A stretch of DNA of 64,000 nucleotides from Polytrichum commune (taxonomy: Eukaryota; Streptophyta; Polytrichopsida; Polytrichales; Polytrichaceae), in the NCBI GenBank assembly GCA_950295325.1, contig OX485804.1:66998033-67062032 (forward strand), read 5' to 3'. The notes under the pieces were generated by a model, which was not told the DNA's origin, did no database searches, and saw only the letters and a program-made list of their open reading frames with translations. The first letter of the stretch is position 1; every line of letters starts with the position of its first letter. Position numbers and translations under genes: made by a program. This document shows positions 45,284 to 57,153 of the stretch, piece after piece.

Positions 45284-46588
45284 ATGGCCTCTACTTCTGC
45301 GCAGCTTGAAGAAAATCCTGAGCAGTTGTTTCATCAGAAGAGAGATGAAAAGGCGAAGAATCTGATACGAGGGCGTTGTGTAGGAAGAGGCACATCCGGG
45401 ATAGTATATGAGGTGACAGAACAATGGTTAGGCAAGAGATGGGTCATCAAAGACTTCTATCCCATGAAGAGCGCGGGTTTTAAAAATGAAGTATTTCCTT
45501 TGGTCTTTCTTGAGCACGAGAACATTGTGCGGTACTATTGGTTTACTTCTGGCACGAGAAGATGCTCCATTGTGTTAGAGTATGTGGATGATGATCTTCG
45601 CAACGTTGTACAAAAGAAGAGGGAGGCACAATGGAAGATGTCCCTGGTGGCTTCCGGTACAAGTTCTAACAAGTCACGCTTGGTTGACATGAAAGAGTTC
45701 ATAGAGCCGCGGAATACTACCATCCCAGATGGTGTGGAAGGTCCTTCTTCAGAAACGTTAGTGATTGATTCTACTCCTTTTGCACTGCTTGACGCTATTG
45801 AGATTATGTTTCAAATTGCAACTGGCATGGAGTACTTGCATGGGAAAGGTGTTCCGCATGGGGATCTTACACCAAACAACGTTTGTGTTAGTTTTACGCC
45901 GGACCAGAGGATGCAGGTAAAGGTAACTGATTACGGCCTCATTGGAATCACAAAGCGCATGAAAATGGCTTCGAAGCATACTCGACAATCTGAAGTGCTA
46001 TTATCGAAAGCACCCGAATTATTTGAGGAATTTCTTGGAACCTCAATTGAAGGCTCCGGCGATCCCTGGACTGACTCGGATACCGAATTAGATGGAGATC
46101 ATGCGCCAAATTCTTATGATATTGATATTTTCAAGGAAAAGAAGGCTGACGTCTACAGCTTCGCTCTTTTATGTTCACTTATCTTGGCTGGGGAAGTATC
46201 TTATCCAAATTTGAGCTCAAATAACTTACGAAAGCAGATCTCATCTAATAACCTAAGACCGAAATTACCTCCAACATGTCCAGAGCTCAGAACCCTCATT
46301 GAGGAATGTTGGGATAAGGACGTCACAGCTAGGCCTAACTTCTTCGAAATATGTGAAAGCTTACGTTCTATCCGAACCGCCCAGCAAATGATCACGCGAG
46401 GTAAAGTCCGTGAACCGTCATCTCGCAAATTGCTCCTTGCTAAGTTACCTATAATGATGTGGTGCAGTTCCAATTTCATATTCGTTACAGTGAAATTTTG
46501 GTGGATGGTGACTATGATTGGCCAGTGTATTGGATGCCACATGCCATTCCCCTCAAAGTGTTCCATGATGCAATGTGCCTATGTTTAG
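45284..46588 (+). CDS. TKL-type protein kinase with altered catalytic loop
   Basis: 434 codons from an ATG in strong context (ACCATGGCC). Kinase domain ~28-365: glycine loop GRGTSGIV (34-41), Lys56 in VIKDF, catalytic loop HGDLTPNN (192-199, the usual Lys replaced by Thr196), DYG at 216-218 and APE at 243-245. A long acidic insertion (about 250-280, PWTDSDTELDGDHAP) follows APE, and another lies at 112-160. It is probably a weak or altered kinase. The last ~40 residues in this frame look odd; the -1 frame from about 46467 reads a more protein-like stretch (DYDWPVYWMPHAIPLKVF) ending at TGA 46591-46593, so a frameshift or short intron near the 3' end is possible. It shares its upstream region with the divergent kinase at 43531. 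Confidence 0.85.
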   Translation: MASTSAQLEENPEQLFHQKRDEKAKNLIRGRCVGRGTSGIVYEVTEQWLGKRWVIKDFYPMKSAGFKNEVFPLVFLEHENIVRYYWFTSGTRRCSIVLEYVDDDLRNVVQKKREAQWKMSLVASGTSSNKSRLVDMKEFIEPRNTTIPDGVEGPSSETLVIDSTPFALLDAIEIMFQIATGMEYLHGKGVPHGDLTPNNVCVSFTPDQRMQVKVTDYGLIGITKRMKMASKHTRQSEVLLSKAPELFEEFLGTSIEGSGDPWTDSDTELDGDHAPNSYDIDIFKEKKADVYSFALLCSLILAGEVSYPNLSSNNLRKQISSNNLRPKLPPTCPELRTLIEECWDKDVTARPNFFEICESLRSIRTAQQMITRGKVREPSSRKLLLAKLPIMMWCSSNFIFVTVKFWWMVTMIGQCIGCHMPFPSKCSMMQCAYV

Positions 46589-46593
46589 AGTGA

Positions 46594-48304
46594 AGGTATT
46601 TTTAGGTCCGTTCTATATATATCTATATATATGTCAAAGTATTCATACCTGGTGTATGAATATGCCAACAGGTTTCTTCGATCCCCAAACTATCTTAAAC
46701 CATATACTTGAAAGCGGCTTCCTAACACAAGTCGAGGATCTGGACATCGATCAAACTTGTGGAGCAACATTGATTTTTTTGAGTTACCATGAGAGGTGAA
46801 CCATATTACTTCGCTCTCATATCATGTGTTTAGTGCTCACAAGTTTAGAATTTGTTATTAACACTTAAAGGACCATATCCATAAGGCTATCAAGTTTGCA
46901 AATTTTGTCTTAAATTCAAATAGCGAATTATAAAATTTAGGGAGTTGGTCTTAGGGCAATAAATAAAAGCATTTGATGGTAATTTGTCAATTATTACCTA
47001 TCAACACCATGTCACCATTGACATGTGTCCAAAGCAAGTTTACAGAACCATAGTAAAATAACTTCAAAATTGATTTTGAATGTTTAAACATGTGAAGTTC
47101 TAGAAGGCACATTGTCGCCTTGAAAACAATAATGTGAGCATCAAGAGGACAATACAGGTCGAAAAATAAATTCAAATTTCAAACACCCCCTAGACTATTC
47201 CATCATGATTATGTTTGCATAGCCTAATCTCCATTTTGAAAATCCTTTCAAATGTTAATTATAAGAATAAAATACGAGGACCCTCATTACTACTTATTCA
47301 ATCTTTGAGAATGAACTGAGAAAAATCCTAAATTAACAATCACTTTAATGTCCCCAATTGAGAATGTGAAAGTTGTTGAAAATCTAATTAAGTCTACACA
47401 CGATCCTTTAGGGGATAAGGTGATATATGTTCATTGATTTATTGTCACTTCTATGATGATGTAACTTGAGGTTAATAAAATTGGGTCATACAACCCTTGA
47501 GATTTTATGGGAAATGTAAAGCATAGCACCTTATAGCCCACTTGCACACGGCAAACATCTGATGTTTTTGAACATCAAGAACCCCCGCAAGTTGCGGCGC
47601 CACCTTTCCGTGCACTTTAACATCGGACAACCGAGAACGTTTGACACAATTGATTATTGAGTTCTACACCTATCCAAACGACAACTCTCAAACACAATAA
47701 GATAAAAGACCAAGTTACCTTCGTCATCACAAAATCCCAGCTTGCAATTGGTCCTAACTTTAATGTTGGTCACTCATTATTATGTGAGTCATAACTTTCT
47801 AACGGAATGCTTTACCGGAACGTTGGACGTTTTGGAACGTTGGACGTCTCAAAAACTTTTTGCACTTGCACACGCGAGCTACTTTTTTAAACATCGAACA
47901 TTTCAAAAACGTCCAATGTTCAGCATGTGCAATTGGGCTATGACTTGGCTTACTTTGTTTGGAAAGGCTGCAAATGCATTACAGGCCCGATGTCCTTGAA
48001 GTTTGAAGATTCTACCAAGTTGCCTGTCTCTAAAATTTCCACTCAAGTACATGGTTGGATGTGTGGATAAGCCCTACGTTACACTCTGCAACATATGTAA
48101 CCTCGGTTCGCAAGTTGTGTGTTCATTAGTTCGTGGTAGACTGTGATTGACCTTTTCAGCTGATTCACCATGAGATTGTATTGAACGGTATGTTCAAACC
48201 TAAACGTTGACAATAATTAGTTTTTACTAATGTTCTGAAGCTTGTCTTCATTCTCTGTATTTGCTGTTGATTCCGCTTTGTCATCAAGGTTGGAGAAAGC
48301 ATCG
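46594..48304. other. Intergenic region, no feature recognised
   Basis: AT-rich. Short ORFs have no domain. There is a small direct repeat 'gaacgttggacgt' near 47820-47850. It holds the unrecognised promoter of the kinase starting at 48305. Confidence 0.5.
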
Positions 48305-50728
48305 ATGAATGAATCATTGTGGAGGCGTGATCGAAATGTTCGCGAGAACATCCTCGATATCATTGAGACTACAATACAAGCAGCCCTGAATGCCTGCGTG
48401 AATAGGTGCCAGTGCAAACGACTTGCAGAACGATTTGAAGCAGTTCGCGAGTCCTTACGGTCTGGCCAGAAACAAGTTCTTGAGCGCATCGACAACACAG
48501 ACCGGTTCAATATTGGCACTCTGCTCAAAAGAGGAAAGGCTCTGGTAATAAAATACCAATTTGTAGCAACCATTGTTACCTCCGTTATCAAGTGGAGGTG
48601 CAATCGAGAGGCGTTCAAGGAGATTCACAAAGATATTGACAATTTGAAATGGGAACTAGACTTAGAAACTTTCTATGCTAACAAGCCTGGTTCCTTTGAA
48701 CTAATTACAGGCGAGGAGAGGGAGAGGGTTCTAGAAAGGGATGCAGAGGAGGACAAGAAAACGATGTTGCAGGGACTGAAAGATTTACATATCAAAGGAT
48801 TGGATTTGACGACACTGGAGCTGGTGCTGGATGAAAAGCCCCAAGGTAACGTTTACTGGCCAAGTTATCTCGACATAGAACCATCCAAGATACAGATCAT
48901 GACCAGAGGGCATTATCGATCTCATGAGTCAAGCAGCGATGCAGATGAACACCTTGAGGTTGTGTACAAGGGCAAGTGGTTCAATTGTGACTTTCATATG
49001 AAGCAATTCAAATCCAGTGAATTGGACTGTAATATGGAGCAGATGAGGAAGGAGGTGGATTCACTCATCAAACTTCGACATCCCCATCTCATTCAGCTTG
49101 TTGGATTTGCACATGACGAGCATAATTGCTATGTGTTAATGGAGTTGATGGAAACAGAATCTTTGCGACACCTCCTCAATTGTCAAAACGATTCTTTGGC
49201 GCAGAATCCTCTCAGCTTATCATTACCGTGTCGCCCCTTCTCATTCCACGAAATAATCGACATTATTCACCAGATTGCCAAGGGCGTGCTATTCCTGCAC
49301 AAAAAGGGCTATGTACATGGCGAACTCAAGTGCTCCAATATCTTGATCAAAGAATCCGATGGAGTTTTCGACGTGAAGATTGCTAACTTTCATTGTTTCC
49401 GGCACCTGGGGAAGAAGTCAACAACAGAAAGCACAGTGTCACATCAGCCTGCAGGGAGAGCACCAGAAGCCACATCAGATTATAACATCAATAATCGGGA
49501 GCCTGCCGAATTTCTGCTGCAGAAAGATGATGTGTACAGTTTTGGGATGACTTGTTATGAAATTATGACAGGAAATCTCCCTATCCAAGGTGTCTCTGGT
49601 CGCGAACTGGTGGAGAACATCAAAAGAGGTTTCAGACCAAAAGGTCTGCGGGATGATGCGCGTGATACTTTGGTAGCGATCGTCAAAAATTGCTGGGATC
49701 CCATTCCTGCGAATCGGCCCGACTTCGATACAATTTGTCGTTTCCTTGGCATGAAGTGGGAAGCACCTAAATTTGGAGGTCGTGAATCAGCGAGTGCATC
49801 ACATGATTTTTTGAATGGTTGGATGATGCACAAAGAATCCGAGGTAATGCACAAACAAAAGCAGCGAAGGGTATCGATCCATATCGCCAATAAGTTGAAC
49901 TTTCCTCAATATCTGAGGATCAACCCCATGGATCTGGAACCGGAGCGGACCATTGGCAAGGGATCCGAAGTATTCAGGGTTCAGTGGCTTGGGTGCACGT
50001 TTGCAGCCAAGCAGTTCCAATCCACCACAAATATCCAATCTGTTCAGGAAGAATTACAATTTTTGATGGAGCTTATGCACCCCCACATTGTGCGGTTGGT
50101 GGGATTTTGTCATAATGTGGAGTCTGACCGGTGTGCTATCGTGATGGAATATATGGAAACGGATTTGAACGAATTGATCGACATGGGCTTTTTCACCCCA
50201 AATGAAGCTTTGAACATCATCGCCCAAATTTCGCTCGGGATATCATACCTGCACTCCCATGGAATTATACATGGAGACTTAAAGCCCTCTAAAGTGTTGG
50301 TGCAATACGATGAGGACCACATGCACATCAAAATTGCACACTTCGGGTTGTCTCAGTACACTTCGGAGGCACCTAAGAGGGACGTTGAAACATCCATTTG
50401 GCGTGCACCAGAAGTTCTCCAAGGGTTGAAGGGGTCCACCGACAAGGCTCAACCTTACATCACACAGGCATCAGATGTGTATAGTTTCGGCGCGGTCTGC
50501 TATTTGGTCTTGACCGGGGAGCGTCCTTTCAAGGAAGAGGTGGAGTCCATCGGGGTTCGAGATCTTGATAGAAGTATCAATGGAAGATTTGGACTTTTTT
50601 TGGAAGATGAAAGTTATGAACATCTAAAGAACCTCCTCAATAGATGTTTGCATCCAAATCCCAATTTGAGGCCCTCCTCCAGGTCAATATGTGAGAAACT
50701 TACATCCATAATTGGAGGAATGTCTTGA
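48305..50728 (+). CDS. Tandem (pseudo)kinase protein with helical N-terminal domain
   Basis: 807 codons from ATG 48305; the open frame extends 21 codons further upstream without an ATG, and an in-frame TGA lies at 48236-48238. Order: a helical, cysteine- and charge-rich region (~10-125, reminiscent of plant HeLo/MCA-type four-helix bundles), kinase domain 1 (~195-485) and kinase domain 2 (~540-805). Domain 1 keeps the Lys (HMKQF) but has HGELKCSN for HRDLKxxN and NFH for DFG, so it should be a pseudokinase. Domain 2 has GKGSEV, AAKQF and HGDLKPSK with the catalytic Asp, but HFG for DFG and Lys for the metal-binding Asn; it also looks inactive or unusual. Both contain DVYSFG. The layout recalls plant tandem-kinase immune proteins and plant MLKL-like proteins; an immune role is inference. 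No signal peptide. Confidence 0.9.
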   Translation: MNESLWRRDRNVRENILDIIETTIQAALNACVNRCQCKRLAERFEAVRESLRSGQKQVLERIDNTDRFNIGTLLKRGKALVIKYQFVATIVTSVIKWRCNREAFKEIHKDIDNLKWELDLETFYANKPGSFELITGEERERVLERDAEEDKKTMLQGLKDLHIKGLDLTTLELVLDEKPQGNVYWPSYLDIEPSKIQIMTRGHYRSHESSSDADEHLEVVYKGKWFNCDFHMKQFKSSELDCNMEQMRKEVDSLIKLRHPHLIQLVGFAHDEHNCYVLMELMETESLRHLLNCQNDSLAQNPLSLSLPCRPFSFHEIIDIIHQIAKGVLFLHKKGYVHGELKCSNILIKESDGVFDVKIANFHCFRHLGKKSTTESTVSHQPAGRAPEATSDYNINNREPAEFLLQKDDVYSFGMTCYEIMTGNLPIQGVSGRELVENIKRGFRPKGLRDDARDTLVAIVKNCWDPIPANRPDFDTICRFLGMKWEAPKFGGRESASASHDFLNGWMMHKESEVMHKQKQRRVSIHIANKLNFPQYLRINPMDLEPERTIGKGSEVFRVQWLGCTFAAKQFQSTTNIQSVQEELQFLMELMHPHIVRLVGFCHNVESDRCAIVMEYMETDLNELIDMGFFTPNEALNIIAQISLGISYLHSHGIIHGDLKPSKVLVQYDEDHMHIKIAHFGLSQYTSEAPKRDVETSIWRAPEVLQGLKGSTDKAQPYITQASDVYSFGAVCYLVLTGERPFKEEVESIGVRDLDRSINGRFGLFLEDESYEHLKNLLNRCLHPNPNLRPSSRSICEKLTSIIGGMS

Positions 50729-52090
50729 CTTGGAACATAATTTGTTTCATTTTTGACAGATTTGATTTTCTTAATATAGATAAAGAGATAGACAGAAACG
50801 TATATGAACATAGACTATGACATGTTCTATGATACAACCAATTAATACAAGTTGGTTGGCAAATCCAAATCGAGGCCGTAGCCACTTTTCTCATGATTTT
50901 GGAGTTCATATGAATATGTTCCTCGTTATCAAAGTGATGTTTCTCATGCTCCTTGAGTGGTCATATAGGTCCCATCATTTAAGTTCATTATTGAACCCTG
51001 AATGGCCTTCATATTTTCAGCATGTAATCCAATCTTTTTTTAATTCATGGCTTTTTAGCATCCGTTCTTGGAGCCACACCTAACCACATACCACTCAACT
51101 ATTGGGGTCCAAATAAGGAGTTTAAATAACCAAATAAGGGATGTCTACCTTAAACCTCTAACTAAGTTAATGGGTGCCCACACTTTATCAAGTTGTTTTC
51201 AATCGCAATGCATCTTAAGTGCCATGTCATAGATTTCCTTCCTTACAATCCTTCAAAATGCTTACCCGCAAATGTGCATGTCCCTTGATGGAATATGCAT
51301 GCAAGTGTCTCTCATATTGTTTGAGAATTGATGTACAATGGAGATGACAATAGGAAGTAAGGCATCATAAGAAGAACTCCGATTTTCGAGGGAGGCAAGA
51401 ATGAATTGAGTGTATGTTCGTACAATATCTGAGGCCACGTCCTAAAGGATAACGAAGTTAGATGTAAAACTACTTGACCCTTTGCATGAAGCACACACTA
51501 CGTTTAACTAATTTAGTATCCAATAACCATTAACAATAACCATTAGCTTGTAATTATAGCTACTGGGTGTTGCCCTAAAATATAGTATCATTAGAAAGTA
51601 GGATATAAGAGTGTGTTTTTGCTAGTGAGTGGACACCAGGTCATCTTATGTGGTTGCTTCAAAATTGGATTAGGCATGTCTTTTCTTTATTTATAATTGT
51701 GGGGTTTTTTCATAAAACATTTGATGATATTTTTTATGTTATTTTTTTCAAGCCATTTGTTTAATTGGTGTGTTTGTTCTGCTATAGCTCGGGGAGGTCA
51801 CTAGCGAAAATCGTAGAAACAACATGCGATAAACAATAGGGTCTAATATATTTATTGTAGATAATTTTTGCAAAAAACATACATATAATATAGGGGAGTT
51901 TAAAATCAATAAAACATGTTTACATGTAAAATACCATCACATATAATGGCCTCTATTTATCTAGTCAGTTCATGTAAAATAGCGTGGAAACAATTAACAG
52001 GGGTAGCGGGTCTAGGGTAGGGTTTGTGCTAGTGAATGAAAAGAGGTAATTTTTTGTCGAGGAGGAGGGCCTATAGCCCTTTCCCAAAAT
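50729..52090. other. Intergenic region, no feature recognised
   Basis: AT-rich sequence with no ORF carrying a recognisable domain and no clear repeat. Confidence 0.5.
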
Positions 52091-52095
52091 GAAGC

Positions 52096-52142
52096 CCTCT
52101 CAGGCGGCCACGTCGCCTGAGAGGTTAGGGTTAGGGTTAAGG
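52096..52142. other. GC hairpin next to a short telomere-like repeat
   Basis: CCTCTCAGGCG (52096-52106) and CGCCTGAGAGG (52114-52124) form a perfect 11-bp stem with a 7-nt loop. The stem is followed at once by TTAGGGTTAGGGTTAAGG (52125-52142). Short telo-box runs occur in plant promoters. A direct repeat CCTCTGCTCAAGAATACC (52149 and 52187) and pyrimidine-rich sequence follow, which would suit a promoter/5' UTR. Confidence 0.6.
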
Positions 52143-52790
52143 CCTTCCTCCTCTGCTCAAGAATACCCGCTGCTGCTCTGTTTCTACCTCTGCTCAAGAA
52201 TACCAACATCGGGGACCTCTCCCTCTCTCTCCACATTAATTCCACATTTCACAATTCTCACGTTCAAGTTCCCTTCTCCTGCTTCCCGTCTTCAATCAGT
52301 TTTTCAGTTTAGTTTTGGTCTACCTTACAATACAACACAAATCATAGGAGCAGTGAGTGGTGTGTGTGTCTGGTTTAATCTTTCCTTGCAGCAGCCTGAA
52401 ATGTGCTGCACCTTTCTTTTTTTTCTTTTCTCCAATTGGATATATGCTGTTCAGAGATAATGTGTTGATTCTTCTATTCTTCACCTCATTTTAGTCTCGT
52501 ATTTTGGTGTGTAACATTTTACATTGAACCACAGTGAGGGACTTGTGCCTGGAATTGCACTGCATGTTTCTTTCTTTCTTTCTCGAGTTTTTGCTGTGAG
52601 AAAGATGTGCTTTCTTCTATTCTTACCTTCGATTAGTTTTCAGTTCTCGTGTACAATGAAGCGAAAATCAGACCAATGAGGGGAGTTCAAGGCTTGTGTG
52701 TGGATATTTCTCAGCATGAAATGTACCGCTCCTTTCTTTTAAAACAATTCATCGCTGTGAGGATTGATTGCTCCCTTTGCATGACAGAGA

Positions 52791-52899
52791 ATTGATGGAT
52801 GCGCAAATACAAGACCACACCGAGGTTATTGGAGAAAAAGATGCTTCAGTCGTCATGTTAACTATGTCTTTCGATGTGGATAAGAAGTTTGCCGAGGAG
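52791..52899 (+). CDS. Possible small first exon
   Basis: An ATG near 52796 opens MDAQIQDHTEVIGEKD and about 35 codons, ending at a good donor (GGA|GTGAGC) near 52899. The upstream ~700 bp is pyrimidine-rich, like a leader. No downstream exon could be matched, so it is only a candidate; it may be a relic. Confidence 0.2.
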
Positions 52900-55016
52900 T
52901 GAGCAAGAGTCTGCAACTTTCTTTCTTCTTTCGTTTTGATTCGATTTTGTGTGCTGGATCTTTGTGAGGATAGATCGCATCGGGATTCACTGTCATTAAA
53001 TCCCGAGGTTTGATTGTTCTTAAGTAATACTGCTTTGAAAATTCTTGGCGCAAGTAATTAAACGATGCTATACTCAGCCCCTTCCCCTGCTCTTATCATC
53101 TTTCAAAGAAGATTGATGTCAAAGGTAACGAGAAGGATTTTCATTTGAAAGAGGCAAATACGTTGCATGAGAAGAAGAGCACGTGAAACAAACAAGAAAC
53201 TAGGTCTTTGAAGTGATGACGAACATTGCACATAATTTGCAGTTGCATATGCTCTGGGAAACAGTTTTGACATTGATCGGTCCATTTCATAATAGTTTGT
53301 GAACAACAAGCACAAATTATTGAATGGAAGGTCTACAATAATGAACTTCCTGAAGTGTTTATCATGTTCCTGGTGTTTCATGATTGTCCCTTTGAACATA
53401 CTTGATGAAAGCCTGGGATGTTACAGCCTTGGTCTAACACAACATCTGAAACATAGATCAATATGTTACTGCTGCCATACTTGTCCAATTCAATCGTCAA
53501 AGGTTGACAATGCTCGTTTTCACGGTCCCCTGTTACTTTGAAATTGTGGCCATGAGCTTGGAGTCCACAAGAATATGGTCATGATGAACATATACTTCGG
53601 ACAGATAATTTGTTTCTCGACTATAGTGAGACATTCGACTTGAACGGAATAATTACTTGACAGAATTGGACATAAACAACCCGAGCTGCCGAAGAACAAA
53701 TGGCTTGCAAGTCTTAAAGTAAGTTAGAATAGGTGCACTAAATAACGTTTGTATAACATGCCCTTTCCATTTTCCAAAGAAGTCGAAATGCTTACCACAT
53801 ATAGTCGACTGTGGGGATAAATCCTCCCATGACTTGATTATTATTTGACAGGAATTCCTGTTTGAACTTGCGAAATGTTTTCATAAACTTAGTTGCGCCT
53901 ATTAAATCGCCCTTCCCAAAGAGGTTTAGAAGATTGTTTCTTCCACGATATCAGACATAGAACTCGGTGGCGAGCTTTATATCTAACATATTGTGCAGTC
54001 CCATGTAATTTCTAGATGTTATTTACAGTAGACTGGTTCAAACATGCCGTTATACATGGACGCTAACCTCAATTATGATAATCAACTATGTTCACTTACC
54101 TCAAGATATGCGCCTTGATCATTAAAAGAAACCTATGACTTCAAAGTTCATTGTTGCAAATGAAATTTTTCTTTTAGACCAAATATAAAAAGTTCTCAAG
54201 GCCATCATGTTGAGAGTTGGACCTAGATATTTAAGCCATGACGTCTTTTTATGTGCACAATAAAGTTTGAGATCCAGAGTAGCCATTTTGTGGAAACAGC
54301 AAATTATGCCTTTACTTGCACCTTGATGTGGCCTGATATAAGCATACACTGCAGGACGACTACTTGGCAAATACTCCTTGGATGTGTTCGAATCACGTAC
54401 TATCTCAGGCCATTCTGATCCTGAAATACGAGACTTTCTTGGAAATTCCAGAGATTCAAGATTGGCATTCAAGCCAGTGAGAGAAACTACAAAGTTGAAG
54501 AATATTATTCACATTTCAGAACACTTGCAGGTTTTATTCTCTGCAAACTGCTGATACTCTTCCAGTTTCCATCTTTTTCTCACTTGGTCTTAAACACCAT
54601 GAAGATCTTAGAAGTCATATTGAAACGGTTTTTAGGACATTTATCCAGACTTTTCTGAGAAGTATTGCTGCTAAGGTGATGCAGGCCATTGGGAGAGTGA
54701 GGCAGTTGATTTAAGTATTGAAGTTGTAGATTGTGTCTTGCTCTTCACTTCATAGTATAAACAGGAGACTATGAACATTTTAGGGTTAGTCTCCTGGTGA
54801 TGAGCACATGCATTCATTGCGCTTCATGTTTTTAAAATTGGGTTCTGGTCATTTTTAGAATGTGCCACATACTAGAAGAAAATGAGCAAATCATGCAATT
54901 ATAATGTATTAATGAGGAATTTATTATGCTGATTCAACATGTTATATGTTTTGTACATGGTAATTATCCCTCAGGAGGTTTGTGATGTATGCAGGAATTG
55001 GACCAATCAAGGTGCC
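52900..55016. other. Intergenic region, no firm feature
   Basis: Short ORFs on both strands, the longest 54122-54472 (minus), show no domain. Exons of the candidate gene at 52.8 kb were looked for and not found. Confidence 0.4.
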
Positions 55017-55260
55017 AACAAATTACATTTGACCTCTTGCTATCTTCCTCAGCACAGGCTCCAAAATTTCCCAAGTATAAAGTATTGGATTCTCCAGTCA
55101 ATTGGATTTGAAAACAATGGCCTGATATTCCAGTGTTTGAAAACCTTAAAAAGCTCAATTTGTCTCAATGTTGGCGCATCGACTTTCAAATTGTCCCCAA
55201 TTCCAAGCAATAACAATACCTTTAGTTGGGCTACAACATTTGTCCATTCTTGACTTGTTA
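55017..55260 (+). pseudogene. Leucine-rich-repeat relic
   Basis: Three LRR-like pieces: KLHLTSCYLP (~55020), IPVFENLKKLNLSQC (~55125) and LSNCPQFQAITIPLVGLQHL followed by SILDL (~55190-55258). The pattern LxxLxxLxLSxC is that of plant NLR or LRR-kinase repeats. The pieces lie in different frames, so it is a broken fragment, too short to say which LRR gene it came from. Confidence 0.5.
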
Positions 55261-56364
55261 GTACCAAAAGTAGTGGAAATCAACGGAGCAGTAACGAGAC
55301 ATATTCACCTATTCACCTATGTGCTACCTGAACCAAGCCCTATCTTGACTAAATTAAAAAATGCAGATGTCATAATCATTGACGAAATGTCAATGAGGAC
55401 TAGCAATATGTTGTGTGCGGTGGAACAACGCCTCAAACAAAGCACCCGCACCACGGACATATATTCATTACAAAACAAACTCCTGATATTAGTTGGAGAC
55501 CTTGCCCAACTACCTGCGATATGCATAAATAAACTTGAATTTTCTGACATCATTTGTAAAGCATGTCACATTACCTCCGCTCCATCTTGGGCAGTTGCAA
55601 AACAACACAAACTTCAAACATCTGTCAGACATGCATCCGACCCATTATACCTCAATTTTTTAAACATAATACGACATTGTCCACCTACAGAAACATAGAT
55701 CGAAGACACACTCAGCACATGCTTCATTGACAATGACATGCTATCACATTATCTAAATCCAACAACAACGATCTCATGTTCGCACCGCGAAGATGTCACA
55801 ACGTACAATGATCGCATATTCAAAACCATTTTTGCACCAAAAGATATAATTCCTGTGACACTTGATACAAATGCAACCGAAGCTCACAACATATCGGAAT
55901 GGCTGAAAGACTCAAAGTTCGACCAACTTCATCATGTGGTTGTGGGTGCGCTCGTTATGTTCACATCAAATGTCAATGTTGCAAAAGGTGTTGTTAACGG
56001 TGCAACCGCTACGGTAACATCAGTCCATCGAGACACCCACGGTGTGGTCACAACCATTGGTGTTCAGCTCATCGGAACCTCCACGCAAATTTATTTAAAA
56101 CGACACAATTTCCAACACAAATACACATATGAACAATATTATTACAAAGCATCATTCCCAATTGTTCTAGCATACGCAATGACAGGCCACAAATCACAAG
56201 ATGCTACAATCTCAAACAACATTATCGTTGATATCCGAAACGCATTCGCACCCGGACTAACGTATGTCATGCTATCTAGAACAACAAATAGACAACATCT
56301 ACAGATTGTAAGAAAACTGGTACCTTCAAATTTCATTCCATGCCCACTTCTTGATACAACATGA
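55261..56364 (+). pseudogene. PIF1-like helicase relic
   Basis: One frame, interrupted by a single TAG at 55696-55698. Visible helicase parts: Walker B VIIIDEMSM (~55372), motif III ILVGDLAQLPAI (~55487), then after the stop the PIF1 C-terminal half with GALVMFTSNVNVAKGVVNGA (~55950), the AYAMTGHKSQDAT motif (~56170) and GLTYVMLSRTTN (~56255). The Walker A region is missing, because the frame runs straight into LRR-like sequence upstream. PIF1-like helicases in plants are often parts of Helitrons, so this may be a Helitron remnant carrying a captured gene piece. No Helitron ends were identified. Confidence 0.8.
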
Positions 56365-57153
56365 TCCCCACCATTACGACAAACACAACACCCTACCTTA
56401 ATTGATTGAGAGGTATGAACACGTGCAATTGAGGGTTATATGTAATGGAGAATATATATACTTTCTCCATGAGCTCTGCCCTTTTCCGCCAGGTAATGCT
56501 ACATATCATGTTATTTAATTACATCTTAAAGTCGTACGTAAATGACTACCATTTATGTAAAGAAAACCTCTCTTTGTCAACTCTCAATCTAAAGTTGCTT
56601 GGTCTCATTCATCCTGATGTGCCTATTGTGCTAGAACATGGTGTTTTTTAATTTTCCTATTATCAACACTATGAGGACAACTAAGAGAATTGTCTCCTCG
56701 ATTACTATGAGGCAGCAAGGGAATTGTCTACTCGATTGGTGTTGTCCAAGTTACATAGCAAACAACACTTACAATATCGAGTTGGCGCTCAGGTGAGTGA
56801 CATTTGAGTTATGGCCATGTACTTGATATACAAAAGCCGTGCAACATCTTGCAAATAGACTTGTTAGCATTTCTGAACAAGGAATAATTCTGCCGAGAAA
56901 TTTGCAATTTAAGTTCCTAGGATCTCCAGTGAAAGTGTAAATGCATAGTCGAATCTTGGTAGGTGGAAGAAGGCTTTGCGTCCGAAGTTAGGCAACAGTG
57001 AGGTGTTGAATAATGAAAGCTTAATATCATTGGAGTTTGCTCAGAATTCATGCGTGTTCTCCATGACCTTCATCCTTTAAAATTTATTCTTGAAGATAGA
57101 ATAGATAGAGAACGCCTTTACATGTGCTTAAAAATGCTAGGGTGACTGACATG
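56365..57153. other. Intergenic region, no feature recognised
   Basis: Low-complexity AT-rich sequence with a small direct repeat (gaattgtctcctcgatta / gaattgtctactcgattg near 56689 and 56722). No gene seen. Confidence 0.4.

Noticed and set aside
52125..52142. Interstitial telomere
   Set aside because: Only about two and a half TTAGGG units; too short to be more than a telo-box-like motif.
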